From Simmondsia chinensis (lineage: Eukaryota > Streptophyta > Magnoliopsida > Caryophyllales > Simmondsiaceae): a stretch of 64,000 nt of DNA. The stretch lies in contig JAGTTD010000003.1 of NCBI GenBank assembly GCA_018398585.1, positions 9,742,637 to 9,806,636 on the forward strand, written 5' to 3'. This document shows, in pieces, positions 32,560 through 44,400 of the stretch. How positions within the stretch are numbered: the stretch's first letter is position 1; each line of letters opens with the position of its first letter. The notes beneath the pieces were generated by a model, which did no database searches, had not been told where the DNA came from, and worked only from the letters and a program-made list of their open reading frames with translations. The translations under genes and the position numbers were made by a program.

Positions 32560-32897
32560 GTTAGAGGGAAATTGAATGGCATTAAAGATGTTGAAGGTTA
32601 CCTGTTGAAGGGTCGGCCTAAAATAAGAGGTATCTCACGATCCTCTTCCATGTCAAGTACTATGAAGTTAGCCGGGAAGATGAATTTATCGACCTTCACA
32701 AGGACATCTTCAATCATACCTCTAGGATACTTGATTGATCTGTCCGCAAGTTGGAGAGATATGGTGGTAGGCTTTACTTCTCCCAATCCAAGCTCCCTGA
32801 AAACAGAGAGAGGCATTAAATTTATACTTGCACCTAAATCGCATAAAATTTTATCAAAACTAATGGAACCAATGGTGCAAGGTATTGTAAAACTCCC
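32560..32897 (-). pseudogene. Aspartic protease of Athila-like element
   Basis: The minus strand shows [20 protein letters not shown] with [13 protein letters not shown] around 32830-32890, the Athila form of the protease active site (CDLGAS). Then comes [40 protein letters not shown] and ILGRPF (family ILGRPFL). A stop or frameshift separates this from the flanking gag part, and the link to RT at 32560-32598 is also broken. Length and order fit the family. Confidence 0.9.
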
Positions 32898-33602
32898 TCA
32901 GTCTTTTAGTTTGGGAGGCAACTTCTTTTGCAATATGGCACTGCATTCTTCAGTAATCGCTACCGTTTCGAATTCTTCCAACTTTCTTTTGTTAGACATA
33001 ATTTCTTTCATGAATTTTGCATATTTGGGCATCTGTTCTAACTTGTCAGCAAAAGGGACATTGATGTGTAACTTTTTGAAAATTTTCAAAAATTTGGCAA
33101 ATTGTTCATCCGCTTTTGTCTTTTTCAAGCGTTGAGGGAATGGGACTTTTGGTTTGTAGGGTTGAGGTTTAGCCCTTTTTGGTTCATTTTTGTTCTGGAG
33201 TTTTGTCCCTTCCTCATTTTCTGTTTCCTGATTTGTTTCAGTGGACAGGTCAATTATGGGTTGTTCCGCTGGCATGGGTTGGTCTTCCTGAGTTGATTGT
33301 TTCAAAACTTTCCCACTTCATAATTCTATTGCTTTTACTTGCTCTCGTGGGTTAGTGATGGTGTTACTGGGTAAGGAACCTTGAGATCTTTCAGAAAGGT
33401 GATTTGAAATTTGCCCAATTTGGGTCTCAAGGTTTCTATTCGTCGCTTCTTGATTTTGAAGAGTTGTTTCAGTGTTTTGCATAAAACTTCTAGTATCTTG
33501 CATAAACTTATTGAGCAATTCCTCGAGATCAGTCTTTCTTTTTGAAAAAGTTATTTTTGAATCCCTTGGTTTTTCCATGAAAAATTTGGATGGTTTCTCC
33601 AC
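32898..33602 (-). pseudogene. gag C-terminal part of Athila-like element
   Basis: Two frames: 33318-33602 has a Gln/Asn-rich coiled-coil-like stretch (TTLQNQEATNRNLETQIGQI) that precedes protease in Athila gag. 32898-33305 has PYKPKVPFPQRLKK, FAKFLKIFKKLHINVPFADK, LEQMPKYAKFMKEIMSNKRK and CSAILQKKLPPKLKD, the conserved segment upstream of the protease. A stop lies near 33310. The capsid N-terminus is missing: only 170 bp separate this from the primer site at 33776, so a deletion of about 1 kb is inferred. Confidence 0.9.
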
Positions 33603-33775
33603 CCAGGATTATGCGTGTTGGAATTATATATATTTTTTTAAGAATTACCTTTACAAATGAAATGAATGAATGAAAAGAGATTTATATTTTAAATTTAACA
33701 AAATCTACAAATTATTAACAATTTCAAATTAGTATAAAAACTAGTTGGTATTGATATTACTTAAATATAGACAAT

Positions 33776-33792
33776 CCCCGACAACGGCGCCA
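33776..33792 (-). promoter_or_regulatory. Primer binding site, tRNA-Asp type
   Basis: The minus strand reads TGGCGCCGTTGTCGGGG, matching the plant tRNA-Asp 3' end except one base. It lies six bases from the LTR end. Confidence 0.9.
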
Positions 33793-33798
33793 AAAACT

Positions 33799-35560
33799 TG
33801 ATGCGATTTTTTTTCACTAGCAAGTGCACTAGTTGCTTCAAGTCATATAGAGTGAGTAGAGTATCGTCTTACGAGGATTGCTAAGTTATTACCAAAATTA
33901 GTAGCTTTAATACTATTCGAAAAATAGAAAAATTAGGGATTTTGATATGAAATAAAGTAAAATAAAATAAAATAAAACTAAAAGTTAAAACTAGACTAGA
34001 ATGAGCCGATTTAAGCTGTTTTTTTTTTTATCAGTCAATAAAGTCTAAGGCATCCGATTTCACCTTAGTTGCATCAATACGCCTTTTCTATTCTTGATAT
34101 TCAAGTTGTTACTGTGTGTTGATGGTTGAAAATCCTAATTTACTAAACATTCTCTCTCGAGCAACATTTAGCGTACTCTTTAACTTATTAACCCATCACT
34201 TTCATGAATGAATTTAAATAAGAAAAGAGTTATAAAAGCTCTATATTTTTCTTTTAAAAACCACACAAATCGCGTTGAGCATTCGCCGAATTTGTGGTGC
34301 TTATCACCTCAGCAATCATCATAAATCTCCTCTCGGACTCATTATGAATCATTATAGGCCTTAAATGGTGATCAAGCATTTAAAACTCATGAAGAACAAT
34401 GATAAACACTTCAACAACGCAATAACATAAACATTGAATACTTTGAATTAGAAATGAGCGTATTAGATTAACAAAATTAGTTCATGTTAAACTTTAACAT
34501 TAAACATTAAAAACATCTAAATACATGAACTAATGAAGAAAAATAATAAAACTAACAAAAATAACAAGAGCAATTACCAAGAACAGGTCTGCTTCACTGC
34601 ACAGACCTGCCTAGTTCTCACCCGTTTCTCACTCGATTTTTTTGTGATTTTTGATCTGAAAACTTCAAGATCCAACTCCTTGCATACTCCCCTATTTATA
34701 ATAGTAGGATTGGGATAAAAAAAATTTGGAAAAATTATCAAAAATCAGCTCCCATTGGCGCTTCCTGCGGCAGCTTGCATCAGCAGAGTTCTTGGCCATT
34801 TTTCTTTATTGTTTTTACAGTACACCGCCCAAATTCTGCACTAAAACATCATATTGATGTTGTGTGATTCTTTTACAATGAATTTGGTTAAAACAAAATG
34901 AGTTTTAATTGCCAAAATGCAAGTTGCTCTTGAAAAGCTGTGTTCTGCCGCCCAGATTCTGCATCTGATTTCAAGCTTGATTTTCTTCGTTTTTTCATGA
35001 AATCCTCCACCAAAATGCTGAAATAACATGTTAAAAAGATTTTAAATAACTTATTTAAGCTTTTTTTCAGTGAAATTAGTGGAAGAGAATCAACAAAATC
35101 GAGCTGCAAATATACTTGCTGCAGCAGGTCTTCAAGTTGCTTGCAACTTGTGATTTTTTAATATTTTTCGTTTTTTTTCTGATTTTTTATGTAAAATAAT
35201 GCTTAAAATAGCTTTAAGTAATGTTTAATTGTATTATAAAATGCATAAAAGATGAATAATGAGGATAAAAACTTGAAGTTTAGCTAAAAATAGATGCATA
35301 ACTTGTGAAATAGGGTGTAAGTTAGGTGTTCTTGGTAATTTTGTACAATTTTTGTTATTATTTTGCAAATTTTTGATTTATCTTACTTTTACTTATTGAT
35401 ATTACTGATAAAACTAGCAAGATTTAGTACAAAATTGGTGTTTTTTGCAATAAAGTAGTAAAATAGTCAAAACCGGGCAAAAGCGAATAAAATTTAATGT
35501 AAAATGGTTTAAAATGTATAAAAATGATATAAATAAATATATACTAATTTAGAATTGTCA
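33799..35560 (-). repeat. 5' LTR of Athila-like element
   Basis: 1762 bp, paired with 27218-29008. It lacks about 20 bp near 34280 and 34460 relative to the other copy. A TATA box on the minus strand is at 34691-34704. Confidence 0.93.
34691..34704 (-). promoter_or_regulatory. TATA box in Athila 5' LTR
   Basis: TTATAAATAGGGG on the minus strand. The other LTR has CTATAATAGT-like sequence at the matching site (about 28138-28152), so this copy is the better promoter. Confidence 0.55.
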
Positions 35561-35565
35561 AATTC

Positions 35566-36620
35566 ACTGTCATGGTATAAAATTTTCGTCTTAATGACTA
35601 TGGTCTCTTCTCACCAAGTCCTAGGTAGCTTGTACCTTGAGGCTAACTGAGCCAGACATTGGCTGCCTTGTTTTGCTCTCGAGGTATGTCTTCAAACTGA
35701 ACACCATCAAACTTACTTAATAACTCTTACACCAGCGAGATGTACTTGTTTGAAGTATAGGTTAAGCACTAAAATTCCCCTTTTACTTGGCAAATGACCA
35801 ACTGCGAATCCTCTCTTATGATAACACTGGAGACTTGAATTTCAAGGAGAATCTGTAAAACTAAGATCACTGCCTCATACTCTGCCATGTTGTTGGAGCA
35901 CTTGCCAACTAAGGTGACAGCTAACTTGGTAATGAACTTAGCAGCGGATTTAAGTACAATCCCAACCCCAGCGCTTGAATTGGTCCTTGATCCATCAAAA
36001 TAAAGCTTCCAAGGGACCATTTCCACCACTAGGAGCTAGTCTGGCTCATGGTCAAAGCTAGTGCGAACATTTGGATGGTCAGCTAAAAGTTTGCTAAGGC
36101 TTGGTCTTTGACTGACTTTTTTGACACATATACCAATTGAAAGTGAAGCGAAGCAATATTTCACTTGTTTAATCTTCCTTAAGCTACCATGTACTTAAGG
36201 ACATCCCTCTGAGCAGCCATGTATATGGTGAATGCTAAGAAACAATGTCTAAATTTCATAGATGCATAGAATAGAGATAGACACAATTTCTCAATAGAGG
36301 AATATTTTATGTCACATTCTTTCAAACAAAGGCTTAGGTAGAACACAATTTGTTCAAACCCCTGCTCATTATCTTATACAAGCAAACAACCAATTGATTC
36401 ATCAAAACCAAAGACATAGATCTTTAGAGGTTTTCCCTGCTTTGGTGGAATCAACATTGGAGGCTTAATCAAGTACTCCTTGATGGCCTCAAAAGTTGTT
36501 GGTGATGCTCCTCCCACTTGAAGTCTTTCTCAGACTTGAGTCTCAACAGTGGAGATAAGATTTTGGTTCTCTCTACGACATTTGAAATAAAACTTCTGAG
36601 GAAATTAACGTGCCCCAAGA
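35566..36620 (-). pseudogene. RNase H and second (archaeal-type) RNase H of Tat B
   Basis: The minus-strand frame 35769-36029 has WKLYFDGSRTNSSAGVGIVL, NNMAEYEAVILVLQILLEIQ and IIREDSQLVICQVKGEF. This is the archaeal-like RNase H found only in Tat-lineage elements, with the catalytic Asp of FDGS, the Glu of AEYEA and the Asp of REDSQL all kept. Upstream (36030-36620) the RT-linked RNase H is decayed; IQTL.. and FKWEE-type blocks are visible near 36520. The Athila insertion directly follows at 35565. This domain pair is the main reason for placing A and B in the Tat lineage. Confidence 0.88.
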
Positions 36621-37254
36621 AGTGTTGAAGCTCCTTTATGCTTGAAGGTGTTTTGGCCTCTTAAATGACCTTAGTCTTACTTATGTCCACCTTAATGCTC
36701 CTCTGGTGCACTAGAAAACCAAGAAAGTTTCTAGCGCAAACGCCAAAGGCACATTTTAATGGGTTCATCTTGAGGATATGGCTCCTTATTCTAAGGAACG
36801 CTCCTCTCAAGTCTCCCAATTGTTTGACTTGGACTTTGATTTGACCACGATGTCATCGATGTAGATTTCCATGGTCTTGCCAATGAGATTATGAATGATC
36901 ATGTTCATGGCTCTCTAGTAAGTGGCACCAATGTTTTTGAAGCCAAGTGGCATAGCTACCTACTCAAAGATCCCTATTAATGCAAGACATTTGAATGGTG
37001 TTTTGTGGGTATCCTCCGAAGCAATCATGATTGGTAGTACCCACAATAGCCATCCATAAAGAACAAGACCTCATACCTTGAGGCAGAATTAATGAGCACA
37101 TAAATTATTGACACTAGGTATTCATCCTTTGGGTTGGCTGCCTTTAGATCATTGAAATCAATACAAACATTAATTTTGCCATTCTTTTTGATAACGGGAA
37201 CAATTTTTGCCAACCATTGAACATACCTGGCAACCCTGATGAATTTGGGCTTTC
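36621..37254 (-). pseudogene. Reverse transcriptase, main part, Tat element B
   Basis: The minus-strand frame 37025-37213 reads VCIDFNDLKAANPKDEYLV and FFMDGYCGYYQS (catalytic Asp kept here, unlike element A). It continues with stops into a GDLRGAFLRIRSHILKMNPL block and KCAFGVCARNFLGFLVHQRSI near 36700. The YxDD motif is not readable because of a frameshift near 36870. At 37254 it is separated from the RT N-terminal part by a DNA-type insertion of about 1.26 kb. Confidence 0.85.
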
Positions 37255-38510
37255 ATGTTCTATTTGTTTAGGGAAAAACCACATTCTAGGAAGTAGTTTT
37301 TCTCTTTTCCGTTATTTGGCCTGAGTTTTGCTGACGGAAAAGGCTTTCCAATGGAAAATCTTTTCTCTCAAATATGGGAAAATGACTTCCCTTTTAAAAT
37401 GAGGGAAGTAATAATTCTGAGTGATCCAATGAAATTCAATGGTGTACATCGGTCCGAATATGGATCTAAAATGAACTTAGCGGAATCTAGATTGCTAGAG
37501 GCAATAATATAGGACAAGAACTGGACAAAGAAAAATTAGTCAACTCTAAATCCTAGAGTGAATTTTATAGTTCCATTTGATTTTCATTCCTGACTTATAT
37601 TTTATATTTAAAACATCTTTAGTACAATTCACACTATGGTGAACTTTATAGTTAGTAAATAATGTCTACGTCGAACTAAACACCAAAAAATTATGTATAT
37701 AGTATGTTCTTTTTAAGAAAATACTTCTTTTTGATATATGTTTTTAGGAATATTATCACTCAAGTACCATAGGTTTTACCATTTATCACCTAGGCACCAT
37801 AGCATTTCAATGCATACAATGGGTACCTTAATTTTAACATTTTATTAGTTAGGTATCTTGAAGTTCTAAAAAGTTTATCAATCAAGTGTCTTAGTTGAAA
37901 TTCGCTGAATTTTCAATCTAAAATAGAACATGATTCCGACAATATAAGTATTCTCCTTAGAATTTAATGGGTTTTTGCTAAAAATGTTAAAATGACATAT
38001 GATTTCAACCATATTTAGGTAGTTAACATCAACATGCAATGAACTTTTTGCCACAATTTGTAGAAAACATTGACATGGCTTGTAAATATTATTATAATTA
38101 TGTATTATGTTGGCACTTTTACATTTTCTTTGATTCTTACAAAAATTCATCAAACTTTGATATATGGTACCTGAGTGAAAAAATATTCATGAACTTCAAG
38201 GTATCTCAATGTATATATTGAAATGTCAGTAGAAGTGATAAATGCTCAAACCACATTGTATCTTAGTATAATTTCACAACCACAAAAAGTCTAGATAATT
38301 TTAAATATAATATATTGCTATTTATATTGCCATATGACTAGGTATAAAATGATTGGTAAACGATGATTCCTTTAACATAAATTAAAAACATTGCAATTTT
38401 TGTTGAAACAAACAACAGAAAAACTCGAAGGGAATTGCCTTTTTCATAGAAAACCTTTTCTATAGGAAACTGTTTTCATGGGGAAGAGCACTTCCCTTGA
38501 AATAAATGGA
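37255..38510. mobile_element. Putative non-autonomous DNA transposon in Tat B RT
   Basis: Element A is contiguous where B has these extra 1.26 kb. The left end is TGTTCTATTTGTTTAGGGAA. The right end, inverted, is TGCTCCATTTATTTCAAGGG, an imperfect terminal inverted repeat of about 20 bp. Near both ends GGAAAA/TTTTCC motifs recur (37300-37400, 38420-38490), as in several plant hAT-like or Mutator-like small elements. The centre (37500-38300) is AT-rich, without recognised coding sequence. The target duplication could not be fixed, so the superfamily is open. Confidence 0.65.
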
Positions 38511-39270
38511 GCATAAGAGTCTCTCATTTTTTTCTTTAACCAAATTAATTACTTCTTAGGACATCTATCTCTCGGCCTGAATTATGGGCCTTGAGCCTTG
38601 CTTGATAGCAAGCCTATGCTCAACCACCTTTTTGTCTAGGTCAAACATTTCATAATGATCCCATGCAATGTAGTCCTTGAACTCACGAAGTAAGGTCATA
38701 TACTTCTTCAAAAAGCAGTCCACTAAAATAGGTAAATCTTGGTTCTTCTATTGAGCCTAAGTTAACTCAAGGAGAGACTCTTGAACTTCTGCCCTTAAAT
38801 CATCCATCTTACCCATGCTGCTCTCAAGTCAAATGGCTCCAGCTCTTTCTCTTGTGCCATTTGAACTTCAAAGCCATTTTTATCAAATGGCAGTTTAGCC
38901 CACAATTCATCCTCAGTATGCCAAGTCATGAGCTTTGCTATAGCTGAGGAAACGGTCCTCTAGGCCATTACTAGGAGGACTGGCTCCTCCGCATAAGGCT
39001 TCTGGTGGGCCTTGAAGGTCTTCTTCACTAAGAAGGCCTCTCATGCATCTGTAGAAGCCAGAGTCTTCTGACTTCACATTCATTTGATCAACCTTCACTT
39101 TGGTAAGCAGGCTGTCATGGATGGCTATCATTTCTTGGTGTTGGGCAGATAGAGAAGTGGTCTTTTTGACATCTAATGCTCCATGCTGTCTTTGTAGAGC
39201 TTTGTCTTAACATAATTAGAGCAAGCTACGAATGGCTTGTTATCTGCCATAACAACCTCATATTTGTCAT
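38511..39270 (-). pseudogene. Protease-RT linker and RT N-terminus of Tat B
   Basis: Similar along its length to A at 4180-4960, including sequence equal to the A stretch that encodes QVIDLVKEENERLL. The frame at 38913-39131 (EVKVDQMNVKSEDSGFY-like) matches the A linker DVESEDFDFW. It mixes stops with short frames and shows no active site of its own. Confidence 0.7.
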
Positions 39271-39274
39271 GTTT

Positions 39275-39866
39275 CTAAAAGATTAACAATTGGTGAAGTG
39301 AAGAAGGGATACAATAATTGGCATGTAGGCAATCTCTCCCAAGCAAAGCATTGTATCTTGAGGTAGTATCCACTACAAAGATGGCTATTAGCTTGCTTAA
39401 GCTACTAATAGTTAACTCAATCAGGATGACCCCTTCAAACTTAGTGGTGGCCCCCAAAAAAGCCACAGATTGCAACCTCTGAACTAATCAAGTCATCTCG
39501 GGATTTACTAATGACCCCAAAAATATATGAAGGTAGGACATTGATTGCAGTGCCATTATCCACTAGGATGCCATCAAATTTGGCCTTGATGTATAGAGGG
39601 CTGATGTCTTTATTGGTAGTATTAGGCCCATCAAACATCATCTTAATTTTATTAAGAGTGTCATTAGTTGACTTGGATGTTGGGTTTTTAACTTCAGATG
39701 AAAAAGGATCAAGGTTACCTTTGGTAGCATCCACTTCAACTACAAGTATCACTCGGGGATCCTCGTCTAATGCTATCACATCTTCCTCGATGCCTTCTTG
39801 AGCGTTAGTTTCCATAAGCACCAAGGGAAGGAGTAGGGCGGTTCTAACATCAATCTTCTCAGGGAG
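39275..39866 (-). pseudogene. Aspartic protease of Tat element B
   Basis: The frame from about 39866 to 39441 has IKMMFDGPNTTNKDISPLYI, then KFDGILVDNGTAINVLPSYI, a Tat-type active site with DNG. The overlapping frame 39275-39475 gives ELTISSLSKLIAIFVVDTT and NALLGRDCLHANYC. A frameshift at about 39450 separates them. It is better kept than A, which has DND at the active site. Upstream gag is cut by copia LTR sequence at 39866; the apparent N-terminal residues MSHFMP come from that LTR. Confidence 0.87.
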
Positions 39867-41490
39867 TGATCTAGGCAGCGGCATAAAGTGTGACAAGGAT
39901 CAGGTATTTAATAGGGAATCTACAGACTCTTAAGAGATACATATGTCCCTTAGTTAATTCGCAAGTATTTGAATAGTTTGGAAACTTTGGCTAGAGTATT
40001 CCAAGTGTTTTGACATTTGAAATTCATACTATGAATATGTTCAAGTATAAATGAATTATTCAGTGAAGGGCGAGTCAGTAACTAATGGAAAAGCTGTGAG
40101 AATGATAATGGTAGTAGTTATACTTATTCTTTGTCGTGGACATCTTGGTTAAGTGGTTATTGTCATTAATACAGTCTATTTAAGAAACATTGAATAAATA
40201 GTTTAAGTCTAGAATGTAGCGAGATTTATTTAGTAGAATTAAGTCTCATTAAATGGTAACTAATTTATACCATGAGATGGTTTATTTAATCCATTTGGAG
40301 CTATATTTAAATTGTCCTAAGGTCCTTGCGCAAGCCTTCATATTTATTGCCATGGAAAAATATTAAAGAATTCATGAGATGAGTAAATTTTATTTTTTCA
40401 AACATTATTCATAAGATGAATAAAAATTAAAAATTATAAAATAGAATAATTTTGGAAAATTAAAATTCATAAGATGAATTTTTACGTGTGGGAAACAAAG
40501 CACAAAAAAGAGACGAAAATCGCATAAGGGAACATGATCCGTGTGTACAGAAACGGACGAACAGAGCACAACACTCCCCCCTATGGGGATCCGCGGCAAT
40601 GTGCATGGGCCAATCATGGCCTGGCATGAGGCACACCGTAGATTTAAATAAAAGGCACTTTTTGACCTGGGGGTGCAACGCAGCGTTTTGGATAAGTGTT
40701 GTATAAGCACTGCGTTTTGCTTTATATACGGTAAATCCCACTTCGAAAAGTTGGTTATTTTTCTCTTCGGTATACTACTACAAATAGAGGTACCTATTCC
40801 AAATGTTTGACATTCTATTTAGAATTAAAAATTAAAGGTTTCTGAAAGTGTTGACTTTCGGAAACCTACTGGGAGAGAAAAATTTTTTTGGAAAATTTTC
40901 TTTCCTCAAGTTTAATATTTTTCGGAGCCCATCATTCGGGCAATTCGTGGTCATTGCATAGAAGACCACTGGATCTTTACTTTCTCAACTTCTTGGGGTT
41001 CTTATTGTTCTAGTTTTGTTATATTGGAGCAATTTTGGATATTTTTTCTTTCTTTCATTTTAGTTTTCGCTTTTCTATTTATTTATACTTTTCTTATTAC
41101 GCTTGTTTAAGTTTATGTTATTGTTCTGAATGTATTAGAATAGAGGCCTGTAGATTTAAATTAAGAATTTAAATCTGTAGATTTAAAATTAAGAACTTTA
41201 AACTCTTACACTGCGTTAAATTAATTAAAATAGGAAGCTTTTTGAAATCCGCCCTAACAACTAGTACAAGAGCAAAGGGATCTATAGAGATAACCCTATT
41301 CCTAGGAACTCTCAAGTGTGAGGTGTCACAAAGCGTGACTCTCCAACTGGGGGCTTAGGTTGCGAGAAGAGTCTCGTACGTTGCGTGCACTGATAGATGG
41401 TCTTTGTTGTGACCATAGTTGGAGAACTGTGAACCCAACAATTGGCATCAGGGTCAGATTAATTAATAACTTGGTTAATTATTCCCAACT
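39867..41490 (+). repeat. Left LTR of copia element, 5'-truncated
   Basis: Starts at AGCGGCATAAAGTGTGACAA, equal to 46003 in the right LTR, so its first roughly 480 bp are missing. It ends TTATTCCCAAC near 41490, followed by ATTGGTAGCC, a weak tRNA-Met-type primer site. Inside it, at about 41258, is a second decayed primer-site-like stretch (ACTAGTACAAGAGC) followed by about 230 bp also present in the right LTR. Confidence 0.8.
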
Positions 41491-42999
41491 ATTGGTAGCC
41501 ATCTTCTGATTACGTTCATAATATACATGAATAGGTATAATAATATCGAAATAAATAGACTTGCGATTCAATAAAATAGATATTTTATTAGGAAGGAAAG
41601 ATTCTTTAAAGTAACGATTTAAATTGTTTAAATCGTTTATGAATTAATGGTTAATTAGATTGTTTAAAGTAACGATTTAAATTGTTTAAATCATTTATGA
41701 ATTAATAGTTAATTAGATAGTTTAAAGTAAAACTATTTAAATTATTAATAAATTAATAGTTAATTAGATTGTCTAAGGTAACGATTTAAATTATTTAAAT
41801 TCTTAATGAACTATTAGTTAATTCGAATTTGTCAATTCATGAAATTATATTCATATTATTTGTATGATGAGATTGTGCATATTTAATCATAATTTATGAA
41901 ATCGGATAAAATTGATCTAATAAGATTAGATCCAATAATTTTTTACGAAATATGATAAAATTGAATTAATAAGATTAGATTCAATTATTGGTCTAATGAG
42001 ATTAGATTTAATATTTTTTTAAAATTAGTTGTTTTAATTAAAAATAAAAAAAAAATAAAAATTTGATGCTGGGGAGCAATAAAAAAAATTTTAAAAAAGT
42101 ATTTTTTTGAGATATGTAGACATCAGTACTGGTTTACATAATTAAAATTGAAATTAATTTTAATTTATTATTTAATTTTAGAATGAGTATCTAAAATAGA
42201 TTATAAGCTAATCTAAATTATAAGATGGTACTATTTTAAATATAAATTAACTTATATTCATTAATTTAATTTTAGAATGGCTTTCTAAAGTAGATTATCA
42301 GATAATCTAAATTATGAAGTTGGTACTATTTTTAAATAAAAATTAATTAATTAATTTTGTTAGTTAATTTTTTAGAATGAGATTCTAAAGACGATTATGG
42401 GATAATCTAAGTTGTAGATGCAAGTTAATTAAAAACGATTAGTTTATAAAAATCAAGTAGGAGCGAGATCCAATTTTTGAAATCTCACAGTCTCCATTAC
42501 CGGTGTAGCAGTATAGTAGATCGATAGACTTCACTGCAGAGGATGTCGGTTTGCTGATTATAGGGTTAGACTTCTATTGGGATACGCCAAAGTGCAAAGA
42601 AGCGATGCGATCGCATTGCTGTGGAGTATTACGTGTATTTGTATGGAGGTTTAGGTAATGGTTTGTACTTGACTAGCGTGATGCATTAGCCTCCCCCAGG
42701 AGCTCTGTTGTGTTATGTTAGAGACTAAAGTAAAGTGGTGAGTTAATTATGTTTAGTAAGAGTTATAAGAAAACATGTTAATTGAGAATAGTTCTCACCC
42801 AAACTAGCTTCGTGTGACCCTACTGCCGGGGAGTAAGGAGTGGTGTATTTGGGTCATCATTGCATGCATTATAGTACAGTTTAGTGTATACATGACTGAT
42901 TGTGTTTACTAAAATAAAAGAATAGATATCATTGCATTATCCATGACTCTGTTAGGTAGTTACACAAATGTTTGCATTTACAGTGGTTTTTCAAAATGG
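41491..42999 (+). other. AT-rich leader of copia element with short repeats
   Basis: Very AT-rich. From 41605 to 41820 four diverged copies of a 60-bp unit (TTTAAAGTAACGATTTAAAT with TTAATTAGATTGT) follow one another. From 42140 to 42420 a second set of about 120-bp units (TAATTTTAGAATGAG, TAAGCTAATCTAAATTATAA) recurs three times. No coding signal is seen before 43075. Confidence 0.7.
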
Positions 43000-43904
43000 A
43001 TATGATTGGTGAGCTTCACTCGATTCTAATACATAATGTACTCAATGAACCAAATTATTGCCTGAAAAAATAAGTTGGACTTTGTTATTACTCACAAGGG
43101 AGTTGACTTTGTTCTCACTGAAGCTTGTCCACCAATGCCCACTACTAATTACACAACTCTTGAAAATGAGCGTTATGAATGCTGGCACGGAGCTGATAAG
43201 TTAGCTAAGTGCTATATATTGACCTCAGTGTCAGAAGTGCTCAGGCATAAGATGCTTGAGAAACAAATAGCAGCTGAGATGATTGAACACTAATGTTCGA
43301 GAAGCAATACAAAGCAGCGAGGCAAGAACTCGTAAAGAAGTTGCTCAACATGAGGATGTCCAAAGGAATACCAGTTGAGGAACACATCATGAATCTGATG
43401 GCGTGCTTTTTTAAATTGGAAATCCTCAGAGCTGAGTTTGATAGCCAAAATAAGCAAGATATCATCCTCAGTTCTTTGTCCTGCTCATTCACTCAATTCA
43501 GGCTAAATTTTTACAGGAACAATAAAAATTATTCACTACCTAAACTAATGAAAGAGTTGCAAGCAACAAAGGACTTGATGCAAGGCGTAAAGAGTGCCCA
43601 TGAATTGGGAATGAGCAGCAGTCAGCAAGTTAAAGGAAAGTGTTTCCTCTGCAGAGAAGTGGGCCACTGGAAAGGTGACTGCACTAAGGAGTTAGTTGTA
43701 CCACCTACAAAGACTGCTAAGCCATCTAGTGAAGGTATGTTGATATCTCATATGGTTGAGTCATGCGCAGTTGAGAGTCTACCAGAATCTTGGTGTGTGG
43801 ACTCAAGTTCAACTGACCATGTTTGCAATATGTTACAGGGGTTCAAGCTAACAAGGAAGCTGAATGACGGGAAGCTGTACCTGACGATTGGAGATGGTAC
43901 ATGA
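43000..43904 (+). pseudogene. gag and protease start of copia element
   Basis: Two frames. 43075-43272 has the gag N-terminal part, with W.ADK.AKCYILTSVSE and MLEKQIAAEMIEH-type residues. 43293-43904 has LVKKLLNMRMSKGIPVEEHI, MNLMACFFKLEILRAEF, ILSSLSCSFTQFRLNF and the zinc knuckle CFLCREVGHWKGDC (CX2CX4HX4C intact). It then gives the protease start SWCVDSSSTDHVCNM, where the family active site DSGAT/DSGST is DSSST, so the Gly is lost. A stop at 43270 breaks the frame. Gag packages the element RNA. Confidence 0.9.
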
Positions 43905-44400
43905 GTAGCGGTCTTAGGAGTAAGAGATGTTAGCTTAGTATTTAGTGCTAGAGTTTTGATTTTAAAATATTATTTATTTGTACATGCGTTGTGCCGCAAT
44001 TCAATACATGTGTTTCATTTTATGGATGGTTGTTATTAAGTTAATTTTGGTTTTAAACATTTCATTACAAGAAATAAATTGTTTATTTACAAAAGTACAT
44101 GTATATATGGTTTATTCATGTTGTTTCCTAATCAAAACTCTAATTGATTCTAACACAAGCTCACTTGCAAATGGTTTATTCATGTTGTTTACCCAATGAG
44201 ACATAAGTCAGACTCTTTTGAAAAGTTCAAAGAGTATAAAGTTGAAGATAAAAAATAATTAGGTCAACATGTTTAGTCATTTTGATAAGGTCAAGGTGGT
44301 GAATAACTTTTGGGTGAGTTTCTAGATTTCATAATTTACCGAAACAAAAATCGAGTAGTGTTAGAGGGTTTTTAATGAAAATGATGCTAATTTTGAACAA
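43905..44400 (+). pseudogene. Integrase remnant of copia element
   Basis: Only traces are left. After the protease, plus-strand frames with many stops occur. Near 44207-44300 a block DSFEKFKEYKVEDKK with following GQ.V.SF and GGE.. matches the region between the first and second catalytic Asp of copia integrase. About 1 kb normally present before and after is deleted, since RT-linked sequence starts at about 44400. Confidence 0.65.

Larger units (their letters stand above)
27218..35560 (-). mobile_element. Athila-like element with AATTC target duplications
   Basis: An 8.34-kb minus-strand element. The LTRs at 27218-29008 and 33799-35560 both begin TGATGCGATTTTT on the plus strand and end TTGTCA. 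Perfect 5-bp direct repeats AATTC flank it (27213-27217, 35561-35565). It has a tRNA-Asp primer site, PPT, gag C-terminal part, protease with CDLGAS, RT and integrase, in gypsy order. Parts are deleted: gag N-terminus, the RT end, RNase H and the integrase zinc domain. The LTRs are roughly 90 percent alike by eye, so the insertion is of moderate age. It lies in pol of Tat element B. Confidence 0.95.

Noticed and set aside
40405..40741. Three overlapping frames in the copia LTR
   Set aside because: The more GC-rich part of the LTR leaves frames open on both strands; they are not conserved in the other LTR (46620-46880).
43978..44199. 73-aa plus-strand frame between gag and RT of the copia element
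   Set aside because: Lies in decayed integrase sequence, lacks integrase motifs and has low-complexity hydrophobic content.
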